This document shows, piece by piece, positions 1-7,971 of a DNA stretch of 10,981 bases. Numbering within the stretch: position 1 is the first letter of the stretch; every line of letters starts with the position of its first letter. The notes beneath the pieces are model-generated. The model was not told the origin of the DNA and searched no databases. It saw only the letters and a list, made by a program, of their open reading frames with translations. Made by a program: the position numbers and the translations under genes. The stretch is from NCBI GenBank assembly GCA_947472635.1, contig CANJDY010000060.1:1-10981 (forward strand), read 5' to 3'. The DNA comes from Chitinophagaceae bacterium. GTDB taxonomy: Bacteria > Bacteroidota > Bacteroidia > Chitinophagales > Chitinophagaceae.

Positions 1-1754
1 CTGGAATCTCCCTTAGCAGTATCACAAATCTGGTGATTGAATACCGTTGCCACTCCATCAAACGGATCAAATGCATTTAAATACAAATGCCTAGAATCAA
101 TAGAAGGATAATTTTTTTTGGGGACTGTTTTCCCATTCCACATCTGTAGCATAGTACCTTCGGGCAAATTACCTCCGGGGTTCCAGGCAACTACCTTTTT
201 ACCGAATGATTTTAAAACTGCCACCATCGCCGGCAAAAACTCCTTATTGGAAATCCTTACTTCATCACCACCTATATGAACATAGGGCACATCCAACTCT
301 GTACACAATTCTGCTACAATATTTTTACAAATCTCCATTCCTTCTGCAGTTTGCATATCTACTCCCATCGACCTTGTAAAAGCTGCGCTATGCCCTGGCA
401 TATCAATTTCAGGAATGAGCGTTATATATCTTTCCTTGCAGTAAGCTATCAATTCCTTCACCTCATCCAATGAATAATACTCACCAGGACTACGCAACAT
501 ATACTTGCTGTCCGTCAACTGCGGATATCGTTTACTCTCCAATCGCCATGCAATATCTTCTGTTAAGTGAAAATGAAACACATTGAGTTTATATGCCGCC
601 ATAACATCAATCTGCTGCTTCAGCTGATTGATGGATTGATAATTTCTACCAACATCCACCATATACCCTCTCCACAAAAACGAAGGGTCATCCATTATTT
701 CACAGGCATCAACCGATGCATCATTTCTTAGTAACTGGTAAAAGGTTTGCAAGGCATTGAATATCCCATGAGCAGTGGATGCACTTATCTGAATCCTATC
801 AGCGGTTACCCTTAGATGATAGCCTTCTTTAGTAACTATTTTTTTATCAATCATTAATTCGATCAGCGGCTCCCCTGGTTTACCTATGGAGGAAACTGGC
901 ATTGAATACCCTTTGCTCGCTAAATTCCGCTGTAATTTTTCGGCTTCCGGCTTAATTGAATTCTCCTTTACCAAAATTCTGCTGCAATGATACATTTGAA
1001 AAACCCCCTCCTTCCATGAAAGTTGTTTCGGAAATGGAACGAGAGACGGCTTTGATTGCACATCGAATACATAGGGGAATAATAAATTTTTCCATAGGAG
1101 ATACCCATCTCCATTGAGGTGCAGCCCATCATTAGAATATTGCACATTCATTTTTCCAACGGCATCACAAAATGAAGGATAGAGATCAACAAAAGTAAAC
1201 TCCCCATCTATGGCAATATTTTTTAACTGCTTATTTACTTGCTTTATAAGATCCCCTTTTCCTGTATGTGTAGTAAATTTCCCATAGATATTATTTACGG
1301 GCAAGATGCTTTGAACATACAATTTTGTAGCTGGGCTCCCCAATTTTAGTTGAGCGGCAATCCAACGGATGTTTTTTACAATACTATCCGTAGTGATATT
1401 GCGCGACAAATCATTGACTCCAATCAGTAAAAAAACTTTCGATGGCTTCCGATTGATAACTTCATCCATACGATGAATAATTCCTTCCGTAAAATCTCCA
1501 CTGATTCCGCGGTTCTTAATCCGAAGGTCTCCAAACAACTCAGTCCACTCTGCACCTTGGGTAATACTATTCCCAAGGAAAATGATATCTCCCTCCGTTT
1601 TGGGAATTGTTTTGAAATGAGTTACCCGTTGGTGATAGAAGGTGCTAAATAAGCTATCAGGCAATACAGAATGGGTGCCTTGCGAAAAAACACTACTGCT
1701 AATGGTAAGCAAAAGCAATAAATGGAATAACCCTAATAATATATTTTTTAACAT
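1..1754 (-). CDS. SGNH esterase fused to GH20 beta-N-acetylhexosaminidase, exported (partial, C-terminus beyond left edge)
   Basis: An open frame begins at ATG 1754 and stays open for 584 codons to the window edge, so the C-terminus is missing. It starts with a signal peptide (MLKNILLGLFHLL..., ending near FSQ), so the product is exported or periplasmic. Residues about 50-225 form an SGNH/GDSL hydrolase: GNSIT with Ser63, GVND with Asn114, and DGLH with Asp209/His212. Residues about 235-360 resemble the GH20 N-terminal alpha/beta domain. From about 370 the GH20 barrel follows: HFHLTED (394-400), EIDMPGHS (449-456), HIGGDEV with the catalytic Asp497-Glu498 pair, and Trp539 in QMWNG. GH20 enzymes remove terminal GlcNAc or GalNAc by substrate-assisted catalysis. 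The SGNH part probably removes acetyl esters from the same glycans; its substrate is inferred. The gene starts 15 bases after nagA stops. Reading through about 300-600 in frame showed no internal stop. Confidence 0.9.
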   Translation of the reverse strand, partial: MLKNILLGLFHLLLLLTISSSVFSQGTHSVLPDSLFSTFYHQRVTHFKTIPKTEGDIIFLGNSITQGAEWTELFGDLRIKNRGISGDFTEGIIHRMDEVINRKPSKVFLLIGVNDLSRNITTDSIVKNIRWIAAQLKLGSPATKLYVQSILPVNNIYGKFTTHTGKGDLIKQVNKQLKNIAIDGEFTFVDLYPSFCDAVGKMNVQYSNDGLHLNGDGYLLWKNLLFPYVFDVQSKPSLVPFPKQLSWKEGVFQMYHCSRILVKENSIKPEAEKLQRNLASKGYSMPVSSIGKPGEPLIELMIDKKIVTKEGYHLRVTADRIQISASTAHGIFNALQTFYQLLRNDASVDACEIMDDPSFLWRGYMVDVGRNYQSINQLKQQIDVMAAYKLNVFHFHLTEDIAWRLESKRYPQLTDSKYMLRSPGEYYSLDEVKELIAYCKERYITLIPEIDMPGHSAAFTRSMGVDMQTAEGMEICKNIVAELCTELDVPYVHIGGDEVRISNKEFLPAMVAVLKSFGKKVVAWNPGGNLPEGTMLQMWNGKTVPKKNYPSIDSRHLYLNAFDPFDGVATVFNHQICDTAKGDS

Positions 1755-1769
1755 ATTAATCCGTTTAAT

Positions 1770-2885
1770 TTATAAAACCATCGTGTCGTAACTAGAAAAT
1801 GTTGAATTAAAAACAAGAAATTTTGCAGGATAACCGGATTCAACTTTGCCCAACTGATTGTCCATTTTTAGCGCCCGTGCTACTTGGATGGTTGCCATTT
1901 TGATTGCCTCTTCTAGCGGCACCTTTACATGTACTATTGCATTCTGAACTGCTTCCGCCATAGATATAGCCGCTCCTGCCAAATTACCTTCCTTGTTTCG
2001 ATAAAACCCATCTACCAATGTAGCATTGATAATACCGAAATCAAAGTCAGTTACGGTACGTCCTAAAAATGAAGCATCAGATAGTAATAACAGCTTTTCT
2101 TTTTTAATTTTATAGGCAATTCTTGCAGCGGCATAACTGCAATGTGCCCCATCCAATATTATAGGTGCATACACTTGCTCGTTATCGAATACAGCCCCAA
2201 CAATCCCAGGCTCGCGATGCCCCATTTGTGTCATGGCATTATACAAATGAGTTACCAGCTGAATCCCTTTTTTAAAATAATATTGTGCCTGCGCATAATT
2301 CAATTCAGAATGACCCAGCGATAACTGGATGTCACTTTCAAGCAAACGATCTATTTGTTCATCGGTAAATTGCTCAGGTGCAATCGTCATTAATTTTATT
2401 ACCCCCTTTCCATACCGAATAATCTCTTCCAACTCATGATTGGTAGGTTTCCTAATTACATCCTGGTTATGCGCACCCCTTTTTAATTGATTAATAAAAG
2501 GCCCTTCTAGGTGCATACCAACAACTCCTTTATCGTGTGCAGTCATAAACTGCTTGACCGATTCAATTGCCCTTAAAATATTTTCATGAGAGGAGGAAAT
2601 CAAGCAAGGAAGCGTATGAGTAGTTCCAAAAACTAAACTGGTATCGCAGATGTCATGCAAGGCTTCTTCCGTAGGAGTTTGGGTGAAATAAAATTTTGCA
2701 CCTCCATTGATTTGGATATCAATCAATCCCGGTGCAATATATTTTCCATCGATATCAATTTGTTCTACATCTTCCGGCACGTGATTTTGAACTGCCAAAA
2801 TAATACCATCCTCCACAATGATAACCAGATTGTCAATAAAGCCATACTCACCCAAAACCTTCCCATTAACAATTGCTTTTTTCAT
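1770..2885 (-). CDS. nagA: N-acetylglucosamine-6-phosphate deacetylase
   Basis: A 371-residue cytoplasmic amidohydrolase without signal peptide, close to the usual NagA length of about 380. It hydrolyses GlcNAc-6-P to GlcN-6-P and acetate, the entry to amino-sugar catabolism. The sequence has PGLIDIQINGG (52-62), where NagA carries Gln/Asn in place of the HxH of other amidohydrolases; GMHLEGPF with metal ligand Glu127; GAHN (137-140); LGHS with His192; THLYNAM with His213; HREPG (223-227); DGAH with His248; and LLSDA with the catalytic Asp270. All expected metal and catalytic positions are present. The ATG at 2885 sits in an A/T-rich leader, typical of Bacteroidota starts. It lies 96 bases after the epimerase and 15 bases before the GH20 fusion gene. 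In this pathway it needs a GlcNAc kinase, which is not in the window. Confidence 0.93.
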   Translation of the reverse strand: MKKAIVNGKVLGEYGFIDNLVIIVEDGIILAVQNHVPEDVEQIDIDGKYIAPGLIDIQINGGAKFYFTQTPTEEALHDICDTSLVFGTTHTLPCLISSSHENILRAIESVKQFMTAHDKGVVGMHLEGPFINQLKRGAHNQDVIRKPTNHELEEIIRYGKGVIKLMTIAPEQFTDEQIDRLLESDIQLSLGHSELNYAQAQYYFKKGIQLVTHLYNAMTQMGHREPGIVGAVFDNEQVYAPIILDGAHCSYAAARIAYKIKKEKLLLLSDASFLGRTVTDFDFGIINATLVDGFYRNKEGNLAGAAISMAEAVQNAIVHVKVPLEEAIKMATIQVARALKMDNQLGKVESGYPAKFLVFNSTFSSYDTMVL

Positions 2886-2902
2886 TGATTTATATAAAAT
2901 TA

Positions 2903-2934
2903 AAAAATAGAAAGTACCAATTATTGAATACTTT
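2903..2934 (-). promoter_or_regulatory. Inverted repeat followed by T-run in the nanE-nagA gap
   Basis: Within the 96-base gap, perfect 6-base arms AAAGTA (2911-2916) and TACTTT (2929-2934) enclose a 12-base centre that itself contains CAAT-T-ATTG. On the transcribed minus strand the hairpin is followed by CTA and six T residues (2907-2902). This could be a weak terminator or attenuator that lowers expression of nagA and the GH20 gene, or an operator about 25-50 bases ahead of the nagA ATG. The stem has only one G-C pair and the region is A/T-rich, so chance is a real alternative. No clear Bacteroidota TAnnTTTG promoter element was found in the gap. Confidence 0.22.
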
Positions 2935-2981
2935 GAAAACAGCTGAATAAATTTAGTCTCCCAGTAAAATAGGCATCCCCA

Positions 2982-4166
2982 CTAAAGTTTGATATGATCT
3001 TTCAGTATTTTACTGCAATACCATTCTTGCCTAGGTAAATGAAATGGGCCCTTGAATAAATTCCCTTTAGCAGTTTGGGCTAGGCTACCATCGCGATGCA
3101 AATAACCAAACCACTCGCCATTTTCCCTGTCGTGGAAATGCTGATAGGAATAATCATGAACCATCTTGTGCCAGTTTGCATATTTTTCATTTCCCGTCAT
3201 CAAATAAGCTGACAGGGTAGCGATGATTACTTCGTTGTGTGGCCACCAAAATTTCATATCATGCCAATACTCTTGGACCGGCTTATTGTAAACATCCCTG
3301 AAATACAAAATTCCTCCGTACTCCTTATCCCATCCCCGCTCCCACATATAGTCTAGCATTTTACATCCCAGCTCTATCAAATGAGGGTCATTGTTACGAT
3401 ATTTCGCCTCCTCCAAAATAAACCAAGCTCCTTCAATAGCATGGCCAGGATTTAATGTTCTGCCGTCAATATGATCAATAATTGAACCATCTGGCGCCAC
3501 CTGTTCCATCACACATTGAATATCATCTTTTACAAAAAAGGTTTCAATTTCTAGTATCCATTTACTGATCCATTCATCACAGCGATCATCTCCAATAGTG
3601 TCCCTTAACTGTTGCGCAGTATTCATCATAATCATGGGTACACCAATTCCTTTTGATGGCCTGGTTCCTGTATACTTGGGCTCCAATAAGCCGGGTATGG
3701 TTGCATACTCAATGCACTTTCCAAAAAGAAACCTTGCTTTTTCTGCTGCAGCTTTATCCCCGCTTGCTTTTGCATAAGCCGCATTAGCTATTACTGCAAA
3801 TGTTTCAGAAAAAAAATACCTTCTTTTACGAATAGGACTTCCATTTCGAGTAACATGAAAAAACATTTGTCCATCCGTATCAAAACAATGTCTGTTTAAA
3901 AAATCAATGCCCGATTTGGCACCGTCTAGCCATTCCTGCTTTGGCTGAACCGTATTGTACAAGGTGGCTAACATCCATGCAGCTCGTCCCTGTATCCAAA
4001 CCGCCTTGTCATCATCAATCAGCGACCCATCTTTATCTCGCATCAAAAGATAGCCGTCAAATTCTTTATCTATACTTCGGGGAAACCAAAATGGAATGGT
4101 GTCATTTAACAATTGGCCGGTATAAAAATCCCGCAATTTTACAAGATCGTCGTTGGTATATTTCAT
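2982..4166 (-). CDS. nanE: N-acylglucosamine 2-epimerase (ManNAc to GlcNAc; renin-binding-protein family)
   Basis: A 394-residue protein without signal peptide, the normal length for the AGE/RenBP family with its (alpha/alpha)6 barrel. It interconverts ManNAc and GlcNAc without phosphorylation. Family landmarks are WIQGRAAW (57-64, Arg61), NPGHAIEGAW (239-248, His242 and Glu245), FWWPHNE (306-312, His310 and Glu312) and GPFHLPRQEW (372-382, His376); His242 and His376 match the catalytic histidine pair known from AGE structures. In Bacteroides fragilis an epimerase of this type (called NanE) replaces the ManNAc kinase plus ManNAc-6-P epimerase of E. coli, and the same role is inferred here from its place between sialate esterase and nagA. 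It begins 9 bases after the nanS stop, so it is probably co-translated. The symbol follows Bacteroides use and is not the E. coli NanE family. Confidence 0.93.
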   Translation of the reverse strand: MKYTNDDLVKLRDFYTGQLLNDTIPFWFPRSIDKEFDGYLLMRDKDGSLIDDDKAVWIQGRAAWMLATLYNTVQPKQEWLDGAKSGIDFLNRHCFDTDGQMFFHVTRNGSPIRKRRYFFSETFAVIANAAYAKASGDKAAAEKARFLFGKCIEYATIPGLLEPKYTGTRPSKGIGVPMIMMNTAQQLRDTIGDDRCDEWISKWILEIETFFVKDDIQCVMEQVAPDGSIIDHIDGRTLNPGHAIEGAWFILEEAKYRNNDPHLIELGCKMLDYMWERGWDKEYGGILYFRDVYNKPVQEYWHDMKFWWPHNEVIIATLSAYLMTGNEKYANWHKMVHDYSYQHFHDRENGEWFGYLHRDGSLAQTAKGNLFKGPFHLPRQEWYCSKILKDHIKL

Positions 4167-4175
4167 TATATTTTA

Positions 4176-6263
4176 TTAATCGTATTTAACAGCCATTGAA
4201 AAGGTAGAAGTTGGCAATCCCGATTCATTCACTAGATTAGCCCGGGTAAATGATTTCCACGCATATACTACCGAAATTATTTTTTCTCCTGGCGGAATGC
4301 TTACTAAAATTTTATCATGGAGTATAGTTGCCTTCGTTTCTATCGACAACCCTTTATCATTGATTAGTTCAAAACCCCTGACATCCATTTTATCCGAGGT
4401 TGCCAATTGTTTTGCAAAAGAAAAACGAAGCAATAATTTTTGATGCTTTATGATTGCACTTACTGCTACAGGACCACTAGCATTAATGGATTGATGGTAA
4501 TCATTCCTCAAAGCGAGCCTAGCCAAGCGCTCAGCCACTTCTTTTTTCTTTACCGGATGTACATTGAGTGAGTCACCTAGGTCCATGCTAATGGCCATAC
4601 CACTATTGGGAATCTTTTTTTGCAACCGGTTTTGCATATCCCTGAATGAAGACCATGAAGGCCGGTCTAAAGCAGAGAGCTGCACATAATAAAAAGGGAA
4701 ATTAGAGCCCCATTTATTCCGCCAGTTTTGAATCATTAATGGAAATAAATATTCATACAATTCAATATTATGGGCATTGCTCTCCCCCTGGTACCAGATT
4801 ACTCCCTTGATGGGAAATTTTGTAAACATTGCTACTCCCGCTTCAAAATTATAACAGGGTTCGTAAGGATGCCGTTGCTTACCATTTATAGCATTTTTCA
4901 AATTAATAGCTGCTCGCTCCCTTACCCAGGGCATTATAAAATCAGATTTCCGCCAATTCGTTAACAGGTCCACCACCTTGTCATCCTGTTCCAATGTATG
5001 CCTGTCAATCCACGACTCAATGGGTGATCCACCAACTGCAACCTCAATCAAACCAATGGGTACATTCTGTTCCCTTGCAATTTCTTTACCAAAGTAATAG
5101 GCAATGGCAGAGAATGCTGCAGCACTCGTGGAATCACAAACCGCCCAGCTCCCTGAGAAAAAATCAAGTTGATTTGTTTTGCGTAAAACCGCCGAATCCC
5201 AGGGGCTACTATCTGTTTCACGCAAGGATTTAAAATTGAATAAACGAAGAGTGGTATTGTTAGCAGCCTTTGTTATTTCTTCGGCGCCCTTCCAAGAGTT
5301 GATTAATGGAAAAGCCATATTCGATTGTCCGGAACAGAACCATACATCCCCCATCAAAATATTTTTAATTTCAATGGTCTGTTTTTCGGTAAACACTTTC
5401 AGTTGGTAGGGGCCGCCAGCAATCAAAGCGGGAAAAACTACTTTCCATTGACCCATTTGATTTGCAGTAGCCAATACTTGCTGATGATGAAAAAGAATGG
5501 TAACCTTGTCGCCCCCATTAGCAGTTCCGAAAATTACAATGGGCTTCTTCCGCTGCAATACCATATTATCTGTAAAAAAAACGGGCAATTTTAATCCGCC
5601 AAAATATTGTGTAATTTTTTCATAAACAGTTTGAGCAATAATGGCAGCACCTTCCCTTAGCGGATGAATGGCATCTGGAAAAAGATCTGGGCGATGATAT
5701 AATTTTTCATGCAGATCAATAATGTCTATATGATTCGCTTTTGCAATTCGCGGGATACATGCTTGAATTTGCCAGTACCAATCACGTGTACCCGATTTAA
5801 AACGGGGATGCTCATTAAAAATGGGTGTAAGTCGACAGATAAATAATTGAACAGTAGGATTGTTTTTTTTTAGCGTATCCAAAAGCCATGAAAAATCAGC
5901 TTCAAATTCATTCTTGTAATTTGGCCAATTTCTGGGATCTGTATCATTTAAGCCTAAATGAATAATAACAATATCCGGTTTGAATGAAATAGCATCCGCA
6001 AATTGGGTGGTTTTGTAATAGGGATTATGCCCTTTCTTTAAAAGGGTGGCGCCGCTGTATCCAAAATTCTTAACGACATATTGATTACCTAGTAATCCTT
6101 GCAACTGGGCAGGATACGCATCCTTCAACGGGTCTGCAAGCCCCATTCCTGCCGTAACTGAATTTCCAATACAGGCTAGCTTGAGTGGTTTAGTTTGCGC
6201 AACTACCCCTGCCTGCACAAACAGGTAAAAAACAAAACTTATGAGGGAAACTTTTTTTAACAC
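4176..6263 (-). CDS. nanS: Sialate O-acetylesterase with tandem SGNH and SASA esterase modules, exported
   Basis: A 695-residue protein starting with a signal peptide (MLKKVSLISFVFYLF..., cleavage likely after VVAQ, residue 23). Two hydrolase modules follow. Residues about 27-222 are an SGNH domain: IGNSVTAG with Ser35, Gly68 in FGYSG, GLND with Asn106, and DAIH with Asp197/His200. Residues about 225-300 form a beta-rich linker domain (LPVFFTDNMVLQR). Residues about 303-590 are the sialate O-acetylesterase (SASA) domain: GDVWFCSGQSNM with Ser314, GVIWYQGESN (487-496), and NVHP with His569. A beta-rich tail closes the protein. It removes O-acetyl groups from sialic acids so that sialidase and lyase can act. 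It follows nanH by 6 bases and precedes nanE by 9. The relative roles of the two active sites cannot be told from sequence. The symbol could equally be estA. Confidence 0.9.
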   Translation of the reverse strand: MLKKVSLISFVFYLFVQAGVVAQTKPLKLACIGNSVTAGMGLADPLKDAYPAQLQGLLGNQYVVKNFGYSGATLLKKGHNPYYKTTQFADAISFKPDIVIIHLGLNDTDPRNWPNYKNEFEADFSWLLDTLKKNNPTVQLFICRLTPIFNEHPRFKSGTRDWYWQIQACIPRIAKANHIDIIDLHEKLYHRPDLFPDAIHPLREGAAIIAQTVYEKITQYFGGLKLPVFFTDNMVLQRKKPIVIFGTANGGDKVTILFHHQQVLATANQMGQWKVVFPALIAGGPYQLKVFTEKQTIEIKNILMGDVWFCSGQSNMAFPLINSWKGAEEITKAANNTTLRLFNFKSLRETDSSPWDSAVLRKTNQLDFFSGSWAVCDSTSAAAFSAIAYYFGKEIAREQNVPIGLIEVAVGGSPIESWIDRHTLEQDDKVVDLLTNWRKSDFIMPWVRERAAINLKNAINGKQRHPYEPCYNFEAGVAMFTKFPIKGVIWYQGESNAHNIELYEYLFPLMIQNWRNKWGSNFPFYYVQLSALDRPSWSSFRDMQNRLQKKIPNSGMAISMDLGDSLNVHPVKKKEVAERLARLALRNDYHQSINASGPVAVSAIIKHQKLLLRFSFAKQLATSDKMDVRGFELINDKGLSIETKATILHDKILVSIPPGEKIISVVYAWKSFTRANLVNESGLPTSTFSMAVKYD

Positions 6264-6269
6264 CGTTAC

Positions 6270-7838
6270 TTATTTAATAATATCCGTGATAGGTATCCGA
6301 ACAAAATACAAATCTCTCGACCCTTCGTATAAAATACCGATGGCACCGTCATTGATTGATGTCAATGATGAATAGCCAAAGCATTTTCTTTGATCTATTA
6401 ATAATTGATTAGCAGACTGCCAGCTTTCTCCAAAATCAAGACTTGCCTTAATGGTAATATCAAAACGACCATAGGGTGTATTTGGATTACTAAAGAACAA
6501 TACTTCCTTCTTTTGCCCTTTCAAATTTACTGTTGCTTTAATCAAACTGCCCATACAAACTGGATCGGGCAACATATTGTAAGAAGAAAAATGCTCCACC
6601 CAATCATTCCCCATATTGGAACTGGTGGCTACACTTCTAAATCCTCCCCGATTATCCCGCATATTCAACATCAATTTGCCAGGAGTAGTTTCTACCAATT
6701 GACTCTCTGTGGTATTTGACTTTGGCCCTGTCAGTTTTCCCTTCCAGCTAACACCATGGTCGGCACTATAAATAAGTGTAGACCAGGGTAACTTATTTTC
6801 ATCCCAATATTGAGCTGCAAACACAATTTTACCATCCTTCATAGCAATACCATTGCCCGGCCCGGTAAAAAACAAGTGCCAAATTGGATTTTTAACCTGC
6901 TCGGTAATACTTTTTGGTTTGGTCCAAGTAAGTCCATCGTCATCAGAACTTACCACCACCAGCTGGCCAGTTGTATCGGGAGATAAGCCAGGCATAGAAC
7001 CAGCAATAGATCGATAACCTTTACTCCAGAGTGCAGCTACCCATATTTTTTTTGTTACGGGGTCAAACAAAATAGCGGGGTCACCCACACCATTGTTTTC
7101 ATGAGGTGCGCCCATGTCTATAATTATTTTCATTGGCTGCCAGGTATTACCTCCATCAATACTCCGGCTCATGCCTACATCAATATTTCCGGGCAAGTCG
7201 GTACTATTTTTATACCGAATATCATATACACCAATTAGAGTGCCCTGATTGGTAGTGATGACCCCTGGAATGCGATAGGTATTTACATTATCGTCATTGG
7301 CTTTTCTAACAGCAACGCCTATATATTTTTTATAGCCCGTAGCTTGCTCTTTTACCAACAGCGTTTTGTTAGCTGCATCTACCAATCCACTGACGTGCAA
7401 CTCGATTTTTTTAGTGATATCCGCCTCCTGTTTTAATTTTGCACTCAACCAGATATAATGCCAGCCTGGCTTCAAGTCAAGTTGAACAGGAATGGAGAAA
7501 TTGGACTTACAATCCGTAACGGAACTGAGCAGTTGACCAGTCGAAAATAGCGGTTCCAAATCAGTGAAATACAATTCTAGTTTTTCAATGGTGTTTATTC
7601 CCTCCTTATTTAAAGTACAATTGATTTCTCGAAATTTTCCAACATTCACTTGGCCTGGGATATATATTTTAATGCAAAGTAAAGGGTTAACAGCCAAGCC
7701 TTTTATAACTGGAAGGATTGGCACCTCAGAAGAAATTTGAATGGTCTCCGATAAAGTTACAATGGACGCTCGCTGCCCATTTCCAGAAAAAGAAATCAAA
7801 ACGAACCACACCGTAATTGGTACTGCAAATAATTTCAT
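6270..7838 (-). CDS. nanH: Exo-alpha-sialidase (neuraminidase), GH33, exported
   Basis: A 522-residue secreted sialidase releasing terminal sialic acid from glycoconjugates. The signal peptide MKLFAVPITVWFVLISFSG favours ATG 7838, which is preceded by an A/T-rich leader; ATG 7868 would add ten residues. Residues about 25-165 fit the N-terminal beta-sandwich of Bacteroidota sialidases. The six-bladed propeller then shows YRIP with Arg189, the acid/base candidate Asp206 in VYDIR, Asp-boxes (SxDxGxxW) at 226-233, 298-305, 358-365 and 466-473, and a degenerate one at 406-413 with Asn for Asp. Glu378 (TTESQLVE), Arg394 (MRDNRG), Arg458 (PYGRFD) and Tyr489 (GYSSLT) complete the Glu/Tyr nucleophile pair and arginine triad, so the enzyme looks active. 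It sits about 130 bases after nanT and 6 before nanS. Confidence 0.95.
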   Translation of the reverse strand: MKLFAVPITVWFVLISFSGNGQRASIVTLSETIQISSEVPILPVIKGLAVNPLLCIKIYIPGQVNVGKFREINCTLNKEGINTIEKLELYFTDLEPLFSTGQLLSSVTDCKSNFSIPVQLDLKPGWHYIWLSAKLKQEADITKKIELHVSGLVDAANKTLLVKEQATGYKKYIGVAVRKANDDNVNTYRIPGVITTNQGTLIGVYDIRYKNSTDLPGNIDVGMSRSIDGGNTWQPMKIIIDMGAPHENNGVGDPAILFDPVTKKIWVAALWSKGYRSIAGSMPGLSPDTTGQLVVVSSDDDGLTWTKPKSITEQVKNPIWHLFFTGPGNGIAMKDGKIVFAAQYWDENKLPWSTLIYSADHGVSWKGKLTGPKSNTTESQLVETTPGKLMLNMRDNRGGFRSVATSSNMGNDWVEHFSSYNMLPDPVCMGSLIKATVNLKGQKKEVLFFSNPNTPYGRFDITIKASLDFGESWQSANQLLIDQRKCFGYSSLTSINDGAIGILYEGSRDLYFVRIPITDIIK

Positions 7839-7971
7839 ATAGCTAAATTTATTTTTTGATGGCCTCATCGGTTGACTTAACGACTGGCCGAATTTACTTC
7901 AGGTGTTAGGATAATACTATTAATGGTGCTGTTTGTTACCAACCATACAATTACTTCTTTTACAGTCCAGC
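7839..7971 (-). other. Longest intergenic gap (nanT-nanH), possible internal control region
   Basis: This gap of 133 bases (103 if nanH starts at 7868) is the largest in the window and divides the lyase-mutarotase-transporter genes from the sialidase-esterase genes. I see no good open frame, tRNA, strong hairpin or T-run in it. On the minus strand TATGGTTG (7947-7954 region) is one mismatch from the Bacteroidota -7 consensus TAnnTTTG, but no matching -33 TTTG was found upstream. It may hold an internal promoter or simply be a spacer. Confidence 0.2.

Noticed and set aside
5866..5875. Homopolymer run in nanS as a possible frameshift or slippage site
   Set aside because: The frame continues intact through the SGNH and SASA motifs on both sides, so no frameshift is needed.
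4176..6263. Asn in place of Asp in the NVHP motif of the NanS SASA domain, suggesting a damaged site
   Set aside because: Family members with NxHP at this point are common as far as I recall, and Ser314 and His569 remain, so this is not good evidence for loss of activity.
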